NCBI RefSeq assembly: GCF_000802205.1
Contig: NZ_CP012850.1
Span: 1,984,001 to 2,048,000 of the forward strand
Length of the DNA: 64,000 bases
From: Candidatus Nitrosocosmicus oleophilus
GTDB lineage: Archaea > Thermoproteota > Nitrososphaeria > Nitrososphaerales > Nitrososphaeraceae
Reading direction: 5' to 3'
Within the stretch, counting starts at the first letter, position 1, and each line of letters begins with the position of its first letter. Below, in pieces: positions 34,568 to 43,110 of the stretch. The notes under the pieces are model-generated. The model was given only the letters and a program-made list of their open reading frames with translations, had not been told where the DNA came from and made no database searches. A program made the translations under genes and the position numbers.

Positions 34568-36070
34568 ATGTCCGAGAGCAACAGAAATTCTGCCAATGAT
34601 GATAACAATAACATCAATAATACGGACGTCGAAAAACCCAGACGGAGAAAGAGAAATCCAGTGGGTCATTTTCCAAGGGAGCTCCTTAAATTTGTCAAAA
34701 ACGATTCCTATTCGTTACTCATCAAAGGCAACCCTGGAACTGGTAAAACTACCCTTGCACTAACTTTATTAGATAATCTTAACGATGATAGTAACTACTT
34801 TTATATTTCAACTCGTTTGTCTTTGAAACAATTATTATTGTACTATCCTTGGGTCGAAAAATTTTTCTCCAAGGATGAGAACAAATCTGGCTATAGATTT
34901 GAAGATGCCCGGCTAGATGAACCTGAATCATTATTTGAAAGAATCACTAATCAATTAATGGATGTAAAATCTCCGGTCATAATAATCGATACATGGGACA
35001 CTATTGCATCTTTTATGGACCGAGAATCTCGATTAAATAATGAGAGAGTGTTGCAGATCTGGAGGGAGCGAGCAGGTGCTAAATTAATCTTTCTAAGCGA
35101 AACATTCGATCTAGGAATATTAGATTCGATTGTTGATGGAGTTATTACTTTGAATAATAGTATATCTGAATCTACTAACAACAGACTAATGACAATCAAT
35201 AAACTCAGGGGGCTACCAATTAGGTGTAGTAGTTACTCATATTCGTTGTATGAAGGAGTATTTTATACATCTGACCTAGTTAGGGATCTAAACTTGTTTT
35301 CATCATTTGAAAAAATAAAACCATTTCATGAGAGGTCAAATCTATCTACTGAGGGGTCAAAACAGTCAAAGGCCAGGAAAGTTGACAAATTTGAATTAAG
35401 GGAACTTTTTATGAAGAATAGTTTTATTATAATTTTTGTAGAAAATGAGATTAGTAATGAACTGTTGATATCATTGTTATTAAAACCGCTCTGTTTTTGG
35501 ATGGACAAGACCGATCACAAAATGATGTTAAATAATTTCGGCCTGGGTTTCAGGTATTCTTGTGCGCGGATATTGAATTATCACTTGTCTAAGGATAAAG
35601 TTACCAACAAACTAATAACCCAAGAAATTGATTTTTCAAGCTCTTACGGAATCCATAGGGACCAATCTGATATGGAAAATTTTCATGGCCGTGAGAACGG
35701 GATTGTTTTTGAAAAAATAAAACAATTAAGTGTAAACTCAAAGACAAGCAATGATCCAAAACTTTACAATTCTTTACCCAAACAAGACGAAACAAAAATC
35801 CTTAATATCTTAAATGCGGCTAATTTGTGGTCTCTTATAGAAAATGAATCTATCTTAAAAATATTGCAAGATAACTTTGCCAAGAATGTGATCATTGTCA
35901 ATAACTCCAAACAGAACTTAAATCACCAACTCATGGTGAAAGGTATTATTGTAAAAATGAACTTGGTTGGAAAAAACGTTTTGATAAGACTTTTGGATGA
36001 TGATATTACACTGTTTGAAACTATAGTCGAAAGATCACAATTGTTTGTCGAATGGCGTCCTGTTCTTTGA
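34568..36070 (+). CDS. GvpD-like P-loop ATPase (RecA/KaiC fold)
   Basis: The N-terminal 240 residues form a RecA-like ATPase: FPRELLKFVKNDSYSLLIKG leads into Walker A GNPGTGKT at 54-61, and VIIIDTWDTIASFMDR gives Walker B. The P-loop preceded by PRELL and SLLIKG is the GvpD signature. The C-terminal 250 residues have no recognised domain. Thaumarchaea carry several GvpD-like proteins without gas vesicles, and no gvpA is near here, so a signalling or regulatory role is more likely. A PPP phosphatase gene follows 57 bases downstream. Confidence 0.78.
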   Translation: MSESNRNSANDDNNNINNTDVEKPRRRKRNPVGHFPRELLKFVKNDSYSLLIKGNPGTGKTTLALTLLDNLNDDSNYFYISTRLSLKQLLLYYPWVEKFFSKDENKSGYRFEDARLDEPESLFERITNQLMDVKSPVIIIDTWDTIASFMDRESRLNNERVLQIWRERAGAKLIFLSETFDLGILDSIVDGVITLNNSISESTNNRLMTINKLRGLPIRCSSYSYSLYEGVFYTSDLVRDLNLFSSFEKIKPFHERSNLSTEGSKQSKARKVDKFELRELFMKNSFIIIFVENEISNELLISLLLKPLCFWMDKTDHKMMLNNFGLGFRYSCARILNYHLSKDKVTNKLITQEIDFSSSYGIHRDQSDMENFHGRENGIVFEKIKQLSVNSKTSNDPKLYNSLPKQDETKILNILNAANLWSLIENESILKILQDNFAKNVIIVNNSKQNLNHQLMVKGIIVKMNLVGKNVLIRLLDDDITLFETIVERSQLFVEWRPVL

Positions 36071-36127
36071 TCATATATGGTCCTCGTGCGTCAATAAATT
36101 TAATTTTATCAGTGATGAAATTAACAA

Positions 36128-37075
36128 ATGGATAGTTTGCTAACATCTTTCGATTATACATTTGAGGAGAGCAGAAAGTTATTCGAAAAGATAACTTTAA
36201 TTCACAATGATCAAAATCTTCAAGGATTCATTTCAGACATTGGTATGAGTTCAGGTGACTATCTCAATTTTCAAATACCAGATAATTTAGTTGTGATTGG
36301 AGACTTGCACGGTGATTTTACTTCTTTGAAAAAAATAATGAATAAGATTACCTATAAAGAGTATCTAGAGACCGAGTCAAACATCCTAATTTTCTTGGGT
36401 GATTATGTAGATAGAGGAAAATATTCCCTGGAAGTTCTGCTTTCCCTGTGTAGTATAAAATCTCAATTTCCTAATAATATGTTCATGTTAAGAGGTAATC
36501 ATGAAGCTTATCATCGATTCCCATTTTCGGCCTTTGATTTTCTCAGTGATCTCCATAAAAAATTTGGTAGTTCTGCCCAAACTCTTTATTCTAATACAAT
36601 AATACCATTTTTTGATTCCCTCTCTAGTATTTGCGAAATAAATGGATTTGGACTTTTAGTGCATGGAGGGTTACCAATCATAGAAGATGTGGAATTTTTT
36701 AAAAACTATAAATTCAGATTGTCTGACATGAAATCAGACGAAGAATTGTTAGAAGAGTTCCTTTGGAATGATCCTAGGGAATTTACCGATAGAAATTGGC
36801 AGGCCTCAAATAGGGGCCTAGGTAAATACTTTGGAATCAATATCACAAAGAATTGGCTCAATCATACTAATACCAAGTTGATAATAAGAGGTCATGAACC
36901 ATGTATGGGTTACAAATTCAATCACGAGAATAAGGTGCTGACACTTTTTTCATCCAAAGATCCATATCCTAAATTTGAATCCGCTTATTTGCAAATTTCA
37001 AAAAAACAAATAGAATCTCTGAACTTAACTGCCGATATTAAAAAATTTGTTCATGGGGTTGAGGATGTATTTTAA
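36128..37075 (+). CDS. PPP-family serine/threonine protein phosphatase
   Basis: The 315-aa protein carries the three PPP signatures: GDLHG (58-62), GDYVDRG (91-97) and RGNHE (122-126), followed by VHGGLP and IIRGHEP, which complete the two-metal site. Eukaryote-like PP1/PP2A-type enzymes of this sort dephosphorylate Ser/Thr residues. It lies downstream of the GvpD-like ATPase, probably in the same transcript, and converges with a TFB gene 16 bases away. The substrate is unknown. Confidence 0.9.
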   Translation: MDSLLTSFDYTFEESRKLFEKITLIHNDQNLQGFISDIGMSSGDYLNFQIPDNLVVIGDLHGDFTSLKKIMNKITYKEYLETESNILIFLGDYVDRGKYSLEVLLSLCSIKSQFPNNMFMLRGNHEAYHRFPFSAFDFLSDLHKKFGSSAQTLYSNTIIPFFDSLSSICEINGFGLLVHGGLPIIEDVEFFKNYKFRLSDMKSDEELLEEFLWNDPREFTDRNWQASNRGLGKYFGINITKNWLNHTNTKLIIRGHEPCMGYKFNHENKVLTLFSSKDPYPKFESAYLQISKKQIESLNLTADIKKFVHGVEDVF

Positions 37076-37091
37076 TTATTTCTATACCCGT

Positions 37092-38012
37092 TTAGAGCTC
37101 CGTCTTCGACTTTATTTCTTTACATCGTTTTCTTAATGATACAGTTGAAATCTCTGCAACTTGGCATATTTCGACTTGTCTTAAAAATTCATTACAATTC
37201 TGGGAAGCAAGATAAATTATGGATCCTGCCAGAGCCCTAGGATTTTTACCTATTGAAATTCTGTTTTGCTGTACTAGTGAGAATATCCGAAGAGCTTCTC
37301 TCTTGGTCTTTTCGCTTAGTTGCAGGCGGTTACATATCAGCGTAACATAATCAGGTCCATGCAAAACTGGCATCTGCAGAGAAAGTTCCTTTAAAATTAA
37401 TTTATAATGAGACATGATATCTTTGGTGGTTATATTACAAGCTGTTGCGATATCTGTAATGGTTTTAGGAGTAGCTGTTTCTCTGCATGCTGCATATAAA
37501 GCTGCCCCTACTAACCCCAGTGTTGAACGTCCCTTGGCTAATTTCTTGATTGCTGCCTTTCTGTATATGTAGGCAGCTCCTTCTATGACCGCTTGACTTA
37601 AGTATAATTTATCTCCAAAATTATTCAAGAGTTTTAACGCTTTTTCTAAATTCCTAGAAACAGAGTCATTAAGTTGAGCTCTGTTATTCCAAGTTCTTAA
37701 TCTTTGGATATTATTTTTTTGAGAAGAATCTAAGGCTTTCCCTCTTGCATCAGTGTCCCCGATTCCAATTAATGTAGAAAGCCCCTTGTTATGAATTGCA
37801 AGTGATTCAGGCATGCCTGTTCTAGTTCTGTCGTTATACCCTGAATTATTCCTAAAGCTTGCCATAGAGTCAGAATTCGGGTCCTGACTAGATACACAAC
37901 CGCACGATGAGCATACATATTCAAAAGATACATTATCAAAAATAACAGAATCACTTTTACAAAATTCACATACTAGTGGCTTTGAATTCTCTACCTTGCC
38001 TTCTGGATGCAT
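37092..38012 (-). CDS. tfb: transcription initiation factor TFB (first copy)
   Basis: A 306-aa TFB. The N-terminal zinc ribbon uses Cys15, Cys18, Cys34 and Cys37 (CEFC...CSSC), the B-finger region follows, and two cyclin repeats run from about residue 105 (LEKALKLLNNFGDKL..., ALAGSIIYLASQ). Compared with the copy at 51448 it has a Ser/Asn-rich linker and a more diverged second repeat (CNEFLRQVEICQVAEISTVSLRKR), suggesting a specialised factor. TFB recruits RNA polymerase to TATA/BRE promoters. Confidence 0.93.
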   Translation of the reverse strand: MHPEGKVENSKPLVCEFCKSDSVIFDNVSFEYVCSSCGCVSSQDPNSDSMASFRNNSGYNDRTRTGMPESLAIHNKGLSTLIGIGDTDARGKALDSSQKNNIQRLRTWNNRAQLNDSVSRNLEKALKLLNNFGDKLYLSQAVIEGAAYIYRKAAIKKLAKGRSTLGLVGAALYAACRETATPKTITDIATACNITTKDIMSHYKLILKELSLQMPVLHGPDYVTLICNRLQLSEKTKREALRIFSLVQQNRISIGKNPRALAGSIIYLASQNCNEFLRQVEICQVAEISTVSLRKRCKEIKSKTEL

Positions 38013-38181
38013 AAAACTATATTCAATCCTTTATCACTTATAACAGTTATTATTTATGTCTTTTCAAATAATTAAGTATAGCTATGTTAGCGTTAATAGT
38101 ACCATGTCTAAGTTTTCCTTGGGAAAATATTGAGTTAATAAACGATTAAATTATTAAATAATAATGATATTAATTATTTAA

Positions 38182-39570
38182 TTGATTGACAATCCTGCTT
38201 TATTGATAGCTATGATTCTATGGATATTCTTTATTCCCAATGCCGTTAAATTATTTTATAGGTTTGTCAGAAACAATAAACAATTTATAGAGAAAGATCT
38301 TAGGAGAATTCCCAATGATCCAAAGATTATTTTCCAAATTACTACAAAATCCGCTACTAAGACAAGTGTTGTAGAACGCGGAATTCAATCGATTATTGAT
38401 TCTTGCAAATCTACAAAGTACGGTAAGTATGAGATTCTAATTGTAACTGAAGATCCTAAAGATATTAAAACATTGGAATCAATGCCTTGTAAAGTTCTTT
38501 GCGTGGAAAAGAGTTTTTCACCTAACGCCATTAAGAAAGCTAGAGCACTCCAGTTCGCCATAGAGTCAAGAAGAAAACTAAAAAAGCAGAATTCTGACCA
38601 TTGGATTTTTCATATGGACGATGAGAGTTATGTGGTGCCTCAGACTATCCTCTCTATTTTGAAATTTATACGGGAAAAGAAGGGGATAGCAAGCGAGGGT
38701 CCGATATTTTACCCTCTTAAATTTGAAAAAGCTAATAGGATTACTGCTTTGGCAGAATCTATGAGAGCTTTCGGTTGTTTTGAATGTGTTACACATATGC
38801 ATAATCCTCCTCCAATACATATGCACGGGAGTAATCTTCTTGTCCGATCAGATGTGGAGGACAAAATTGGTTGGGAATTTGGACCTATCTTGGCGGAGGA
38901 TCAAAGATTTGGATATGAATTGTTTAAGAAATATGGAAGGAATTCCATGGGTTGGCATGGAGGAATTCTATTAGAACAACCTCCACTTGACATCAAAGAT
39001 CATTTTATGCAGAGGAGACGCTGGGTGATAGGTAACTTACAAAATATAGAGAATTTTTCAAGGCTTTTTAAGGCTCGTTTAATTTATAAATGTACATCAT
39101 TTTTTCTTGGGTTTGTGTCTGGAGTAATCTCTTTAGCCTTGGCCTTCTATATCAATATCCCTAAAATAATGAGTGTGTTTTCATATGCGAGTTTTGATTG
39201 GAACAATAACATTAATTTTGATTTGTATCTTTGGTTTGATAGAATAGTACATATCAACAGTTCATATAACGAGATTTTTAGACCACTTTTTGATATCCAG
39301 GTTTTTGATAGCACACTTGCATTGATCTTGCTTTTTTCAAGTACAGTTTGGCTATTGGGTTATCAAGTGGGACTCTTTCTTAATCTCAAGTATACCAGAA
39401 TTGGACGCTCAAAGCGAATATCTTTACATATTCAGACTTTTCTACTGGCCCCATTTTTGGGATTAATGGAATCGTTTCCTGCGTTTTATTCAATTATCGA
39501 ATTTTATTTCTTTAAGTTAATAAGGCATAATAAATTAAAATCTTATGATTTTTACGTTGTAAAAAAGTAA
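38182..39570 (+). CDS. membrane family 2 glycosyltransferase
   Basis: A 462-aa protein with an N-terminal membrane segment (ALLIAMILWIFFIPNAVKLF), a GT2-type catalytic region (FHMDDESYVVP as the DxD site, HGSNLLVRSDVEDKIGWEF, ILAEDQRFGYEL, and QRRRWVIGNLQN as the QxxRW motif) and at least three C-terminal membrane segments. The QxxRW box is typical of processive enzymes such as cellulose, hyaluronan or mannan synthases. It may build a cell-surface polysaccharide or glycolipid. The start is TTG 38182. Confidence 0.85.
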   Translation: MIDNPALLIAMILWIFFIPNAVKLFYRFVRNNKQFIEKDLRRIPNDPKIIFQITTKSATKTSVVERGIQSIIDSCKSTKYGKYEILIVTEDPKDIKTLESMPCKVLCVEKSFSPNAIKKARALQFAIESRRKLKKQNSDHWIFHMDDESYVVPQTILSILKFIREKKGIASEGPIFYPLKFEKANRITALAESMRAFGCFECVTHMHNPPPIHMHGSNLLVRSDVEDKIGWEFGPILAEDQRFGYELFKKYGRNSMGWHGGILLEQPPLDIKDHFMQRRRWVIGNLQNIENFSRLFKARLIYKCTSFFLGFVSGVISLALAFYINIPKIMSVFSYASFDWNNNINFDLYLWFDRIVHINSSYNEIFRPLFDIQVFDSTLALILLFSSTVWLLGYQVGLFLNLKYTRIGRSKRISLHIQTFLLAPFLGLMESFPAFYSIIEFYFFKLIRHNKLKSYDFYVVKK

Positions 39571-39668
39571 CACTCTATTTATCGAGGTTACAGGTCACTT
39601 AGAATTGCAATCCTTAGTGATCGTATTATTTTGGATATTCTTAAAACAGCGCAAATCTTGAAAAGCGA

Positions 39669-39766
39669 TGGAGGAGGTGGGATTCGAACCCACGAACCCC
39701 TAAAGGACGGGATTTCTTAATTTAATCTTGAGTCCTGCGCGTTTGACCAGGCTACGCGACTCCTCC
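39669..39766 (-). tRNA. tRNA-Leu (CAA) with a 13-nt intron
   Basis: Reading the minus strand, acceptor GGAGGAG (39766-39760) pairs with CTCCTCC (39676-39670), discriminator A39669. The D stem is GCGT/ACGC, the T arm GTGGG-TTCGAAT-CCCAC, and there is a long variable arm CCTTTAGG as expected for Leu. Anticodon CAA is at 39730-39728. Thirteen extra bases, ATTAAATTAAGAA, sit after position 37 (39726-39714, or shifted one base); removing them gives a normal CTCAAGA loop. The anticodon stem then has one A-C mismatch. No CCA is encoded. Confidence 0.87.
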
Positions 39767-39903
39767 TTTGTAAAACTAATGAATAAAACTCTGTATATAA
39801 TCTTTTGACCTTGGAATAGTGCCGAAACCCCGTATGCAGTTAAGAAAGTTGATAATTAGAATGATAAAATTTTATATTAATTAGAACTAAACATAATGAA
39901 AAG

Positions 39904-40203
39904 ATGGCAATGAAGATAAATGAACTAACGAATGATATGAGACATGTTACAATTGAAGGTAAGATAGAAAAAATAAGTGAACCTAGGACAGTGAATTTAC
40001 GCGCAGGAGGCTCGGCGCTTGTAGCTGATGCTATGATATCCGATGATACAGGTAGCATAAAGCTATCGCTATGGGATGATCAAATAAAGATGGTTAAAGA
40101 AGGTGACAAGATATCGATTGAGAATGGCTATACCCAAGCTTTTAGAGGGGAAAATAGTCTAAACATTGGACGATACGGAAAAATTGCAGTTTTGGATGAA
40201 TAA
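39904..40203 (+). CDS. OB-fold single-stranded nucleic-acid-binding protein
   Basis: A 99-aa protein that forms a single OB fold of the RPA/SSB type: VTIEGKIEKISEPRTVNL, LVADAMISDDTGSIKLSLWDD, KEGDKISIENGYTQAFRGE, LNIGRYGKI. The DDTGxIxLxLWDD strand is the hallmark of archaeal single-domain SSBs and RPA subunits. It lacks the acidic tail of Sulfolobus SSB. It probably binds ssDNA or RNA. It is a lone gene divergent from tRNA-Leu. Confidence 0.88.
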   Translation: MAMKINELTNDMRHVTIEGKIEKISEPRTVNLRAGGSALVADAMISDDTGSIKLSLWDDQIKMVKEGDKISIENGYTQAFRGENSLNIGRYGKIAVLDE

Positions 40204-40734
40204 ATAAATTCTTTTAACCTATCTTTATATATATTTTTATTAGGCCGAACGACAAGAAACACTTTGGATTGTTTTACTTACGATCCTTTCAATCTTGATA
40301 ATTGTTAATTAGATCCGACGGTTTGGAACTATTTGGATTCTGATAATTTATTCAAATAAAACACTAAAGTCCCTGCAGAAACTCAACATAATCTAATGAT
40401 AAATCTCCCTCAAAATTCCATAGATTTACATGCAGATATGTCTGTACACATTGATTATTGATCCTGGACCTCTATTTAGGTGGCTTTGGTTTCAAAAATT
40501 CATCGTTCCCAGTTTCTGAAGTTATTACTATCATATTTTTATTGAGTGGCTTCAGAATGAAAATTTGATTATTCTTGAAATAATCTTAATCTGATTTGCT
40601 ATTTGCTATTACGGTTAATATTCTTCTTTTACTGCTACAAAATCACACTATAATTTTATTTTATATCATAACGAAATCATTTTGTTATGCAATTATTATA
40701 AACCCCTATATTTTATAGATTGTTTTTCATAATA
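40204..40734. other. intergenic region before the repeat protein
   Basis: About 530 bases without a recognised gene. A TATA-like ATTATAAACC at about 40694-40703 lies about 30-40 bases before the repeat-protein start. The rest is AT-rich; a TTCTGAAG...CTTCAGAA inverted pair (about 40513 and 40547) is the only structure I noticed. Confidence 0.4.
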
Positions 40735-42009
40735 ATGCATTATCTTAAATGTTGTTCTATTCTTTTTCTAATTATTCCAACTCTTTTCTTGGCAAGTTCT
40801 TATAGTTCGGTTTCTTTTGGGGCAACTGATAAAGCCCATGTTATAACCCCATCAAAAATCATTTGTTGCAAGGATGATACTAGTGCAGGTTCAGATTCTA
40901 CTTCCACTTCTCTTGCAAGCCCATTAAAGAAAGTAAGTACTAAACCTATCCAATCAGATGAGGCAGTTGAAACAGAGAAAACTGATTCTACTTCCACTTC
41001 TCTTGCAAGCCCATTAAAGAAAGTAAACACAGATGAGAAAAAAATCATAACCCCATCAAAAATCATTTGTTGCAAGGATGATACTAGTGCAGGTTCAGAT
41101 TCTACTTCCACTTCTCTTGCAAGCCCATTAAAGAAAGTAAGTACTAAACCTATCCAATCAGATGAGGCAGTTGAAACAGAGAAAACTGATTCTACTTCCA
41201 CTTCTCTTGCAAGCCCATTAAAGAAAGTAAGTACTAAACCTATCCAATCAGATGAGGCAGTTGAAACAGAGAAAACTGATTCTACTTCCACTTCTCTTGC
41301 AAGCCCATTAAAGAAAGTAAACACAGATGAGAAAAAAATCATAACCCCATCAAAAATCATTTGTTGCAAGGATGATACTAGTGCAGGTTCAGATTCTACT
41401 TCCACTTCTCTTGCAAGCCCATTAAAGAAAGTAAGTACTAAACCTATCCAATCAGATGAGGCAGTTGAAACAGAGAAAACTGATTCTACTTCCACTTCTC
41501 TTGCAAGCCCATTAAAGAAAGTAAGTACTAAACCTATCCAATCAGATGAGGCAGTTGAAACAGAACAGTTGAATCATGAATCTTCCAAGGAAGATAATGA
41601 GAAAGGAAACCTTTCTGACCTAATTCAAACTAACCTAGGCAAATTGCGTAATGTAAATCCAAATGAGATTGAAGATAACGACATAGATGCAAAAGACAAC
41701 AACAATGATGATAACACCAATGATAACGACATAGATGCAAAAGACAACAACAATGATGATAACACCAATGATAACGACATAGATGCAAAAGACAACAACA
41801 ATGATGATAACACCAATGATAACGACATAGATGCAAAAGACAACAACAATGATGATAACACCAATGATAACGACATAGATGCAAAAGACAACAACAATGA
41901 TGATAACACCAATGATAACGACATAGATGCAAAAGACAACAACAATGATGATAACACCAATGATAGATTAGATGAATTGAGAACGATTGTAAGCTCAGTT
42001 TTCTCTTAA
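40735..42009 (+). CDS. secreted low-complexity repeat protein, 424 aa
   Basis: From ATG 40735 the protein begins with a secretion signal (MHYLKCCSILFLIIPTLFLA), probably cleaved near SFGATD. The mature part is repetitive: seven Ser/Thr/Lys units of two kinds (30 aa ending SDEAVETEKTD and 38 aa containing IICCKDDTSAGSD), then an acidic spacer and six identical 16-aa units (NDIDAKDNNNDDNTND). There is no membrane anchor at the C-terminus (RTIVSSVFS). The Ser/Thr-rich part suggests O-glycosylation, the acidic Asp/Asn part suggests calcium binding, and the paired Cys in each long unit could crosslink chains. An upstream TTG at 40720 is a less likely start. No homologue is recognised. Confidence 0.75.
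   Translation: MHYLKCCSILFLIIPTLFLASSYSSVSFGATDKAHVITPSKIICCKDDTSAGSDSTSTSLASPLKKVSTKPIQSDEAVETEKTDSTSTSLASPLKKVNTDEKKIITPSKIICCKDDTSAGSDSTSTSLASPLKKVSTKPIQSDEAVETEKTDSTSTSLASPLKKVSTKPIQSDEAVETEKTDSTSTSLASPLKKVNTDEKKIITPSKIICCKDDTSAGSDSTSTSLASPLKKVSTKPIQSDEAVETEKTDSTSTSLASPLKKVSTKPIQSDEAVETEQLNHESSKEDNEKGNLSDLIQTNLGKLRNVNPNEIEDNDIDAKDNNNDDNTNDNDIDAKDNNNDDNTNDNDIDAKDNNNDDNTNDNDIDAKDNNNDDNTNDNDIDAKDNNNDDNTNDNDIDAKDNNNDDNTNDRLDELRTIVSSVFS
40897..41564 (+). repeat. coding tandem repeats, 90-bp (A) and 114-bp (B) units, order A-B-A-A-B-A-A'
   Basis: The units share the same first 39 bases (STSTSLASPLKKV) and then differ. A copies lie at 40897-40986, 41101-41190, 41191-41280, 41395-41484 and a truncated 41485-41564; B copies at 40987-41100 and 41281-41394. 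Copies of the same type are identical or nearly so at the DNA level, including synonymous sites, which points to recent duplication or gene conversion of a 294-bp A-B-A superunit. Confidence 0.93.
41677..41964 (+). repeat. six tandem 48-bp coding units (Asp/Asn-rich 16-mer)
   Basis: Six head-to-tail copies of a 48-base unit encoding NDIDAKDNNNDDNTND, with no visible sequence differences. The length is a multiple of three, so gain or loss of units keeps the frame; copy number is probably variable between strains. Confidence 0.93.
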
Positions 42010-42025
42010 TTCATAATTAATTTAG

Positions 42026-42352
42026 TTATTTTGAATTAATCAGACATTCTAGAATCTTGAACATGTTTTTTACTTCTTTTGAAGGCCCTTTGATGTCTAG
42101 CTTAATCCCACCATTAATTGATATCTTTGCCAAATTTAGTAATCCACCTTTTTCCTTGTATTCTAAACCTTGCAATCTCTCAATTTTTTCGCAAATAACA
42201 TCCTCTGATTTGTTTATAAATCCGCTTTCTCTGTAAAGTAAAATCCTCTTATTTGTAATGAACAAGTCATACTTTTTGTTGGCATATCTAATGTCCCTTC
42301 GACAAACAAATTTCACTTTTTCTTCAGGTACTAAGAAATCTTTAAGAGGCAT
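42026..42352 (-). CDS. PH-like domain protein, 108 aa
   Basis: The 108-aa protein is one small beta-rich domain: FLVPEEKVKFVCRRDI, YDLFITNKRILLYRES, VICEKIERLQGLEYKE, LAKISINGGIKLDIKG, then a C-terminal helix VKNMFKILECLI. The LFITNKRILLY strand is typical of bacterial/archaeal PH-like (bPH) domains. Its partner or ligand is unknown. The 3' end converges on the repeat-protein gene. Confidence 0.7.
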   Translation of the reverse strand: MPLKDFLVPEEKVKFVCRRDIRYANKKYDLFITNKRILLYRESGFINKSEDVICEKIERLQGLEYKEKGGLLNLAKISINGGIKLDIKGPSKEVKNMFKILECLINSK

Positions 42353-42422
42353 TTTAGAATGATTTCTATTTAGCTATATATTGAATGTAGTCTATGGATT
42401 TAATCTGTTTAGTAATTATATT

Positions 42423-43070
42423 TTAGCTTCTTTTGGACAAGAACTTGCTTGGTTGATATTGCAAACTATGATGATCTTGATTTAGCATTATAAATCTCCA
42501 TTTTTTTTCAATTCCTGTTGAGATGCCAATTCTGGTAGTTTGATCTACTATGAATTTGTGAAATTGAGAACTACTCTCGTTTTCCTCAAAATAAAAATAA
42601 TTATTTACTGCAATATCGGTTGTATCAAGATTGTTATGTTTGATGGTAATCTTAAAGGCCTGGGTTAATCTTCCTGGTCCCGTAGTCAAATTATATATAT
42701 TTTCTGATTTCCTTAACAACTTCATGAGGCTTATTCCTTCGATAGGCTCCATGGACCGAATTAAGACTGCTCCTGCCGTTTGATTGTGATTCCTTGCTAC
42801 GATATTGAGACAATAATGGTTTCCATAAACAAAGTAGACATATAGTCTTCCTACTTCTCCAAACATTGAGGCATTTCTAAGAGTCAATTTTTTATATGCA
42901 TGGCTTGCAGGGTCATCTGTATACCCATAAGCCTCTGTTTCTGTAATTATCCCAGTGGTCTTGAAATAATTGCCCATAAAATTTGTGTACTTGACTAACA
43001 CCTTGCCAATAAGAGAATAAGCTACCTTGACCGTATCATTCTCAAAAAAAGATTTTTTGAGCCTCACCAA
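42423..43070 (-). CDS. mpg: 3-methyladenine DNA glycosylase (AAG/MPG type)
   Basis: A 215-aa base-excision repair enzyme of the mammalian AAG family that removes alkylated purines. GIITETEAYGYTDDPASHAY contains the catalytic Glu, NASMFGEVGRLYVYFVYGNHYCLNIV contains the Tyr that intercalates in DNA and the base-binding residues, and GAVLIRSMEPIEG and TTGPGRLTQAF complete the family set. The length is normal. Transcribed divergently from ahcY with 40 bases between starts. Confidence 0.95.
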   Translation of the reverse strand: MVRLKKSFFENDTVKVAYSLIGKVLVKYTNFMGNYFKTTGIITETEAYGYTDDPASHAYKKLTLRNASMFGEVGRLYVYFVYGNHYCLNIVARNHNQTAGAVLIRSMEPIEGISLMKLLRKSENIYNLTTGPGRLTQAFKITIKHNNLDTTDIAVNNYFYFEENESSSQFHKFIVDQTTRIGISTGIEKKWRFIMLNQDHHSLQYQPSKFLSKRS

Positions 43071-43110
43071 ATGTGTTAAAGTAATATAAGGTTTCTATAT
43101 TTTTTTACCT

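Noticed and set aside
34568-36070. Gas vesicle gene cluster
   Set aside because: Only a GvpD-like ATPase is present; no gvpA, gvpF/L or other structural gene occurs nearby, and GvpD-like proteins are common in thaumarchaea without vesicles.
40800-41960. Long open frames antisense to the repeat region, and the idea of a CRISPR-like array
   Set aside because: The repeats are direct, contiguous and code in the plus frame behind a signal peptide; there are no spacers between units. The antisense frames exist only because the repeat lengths are multiples of three.
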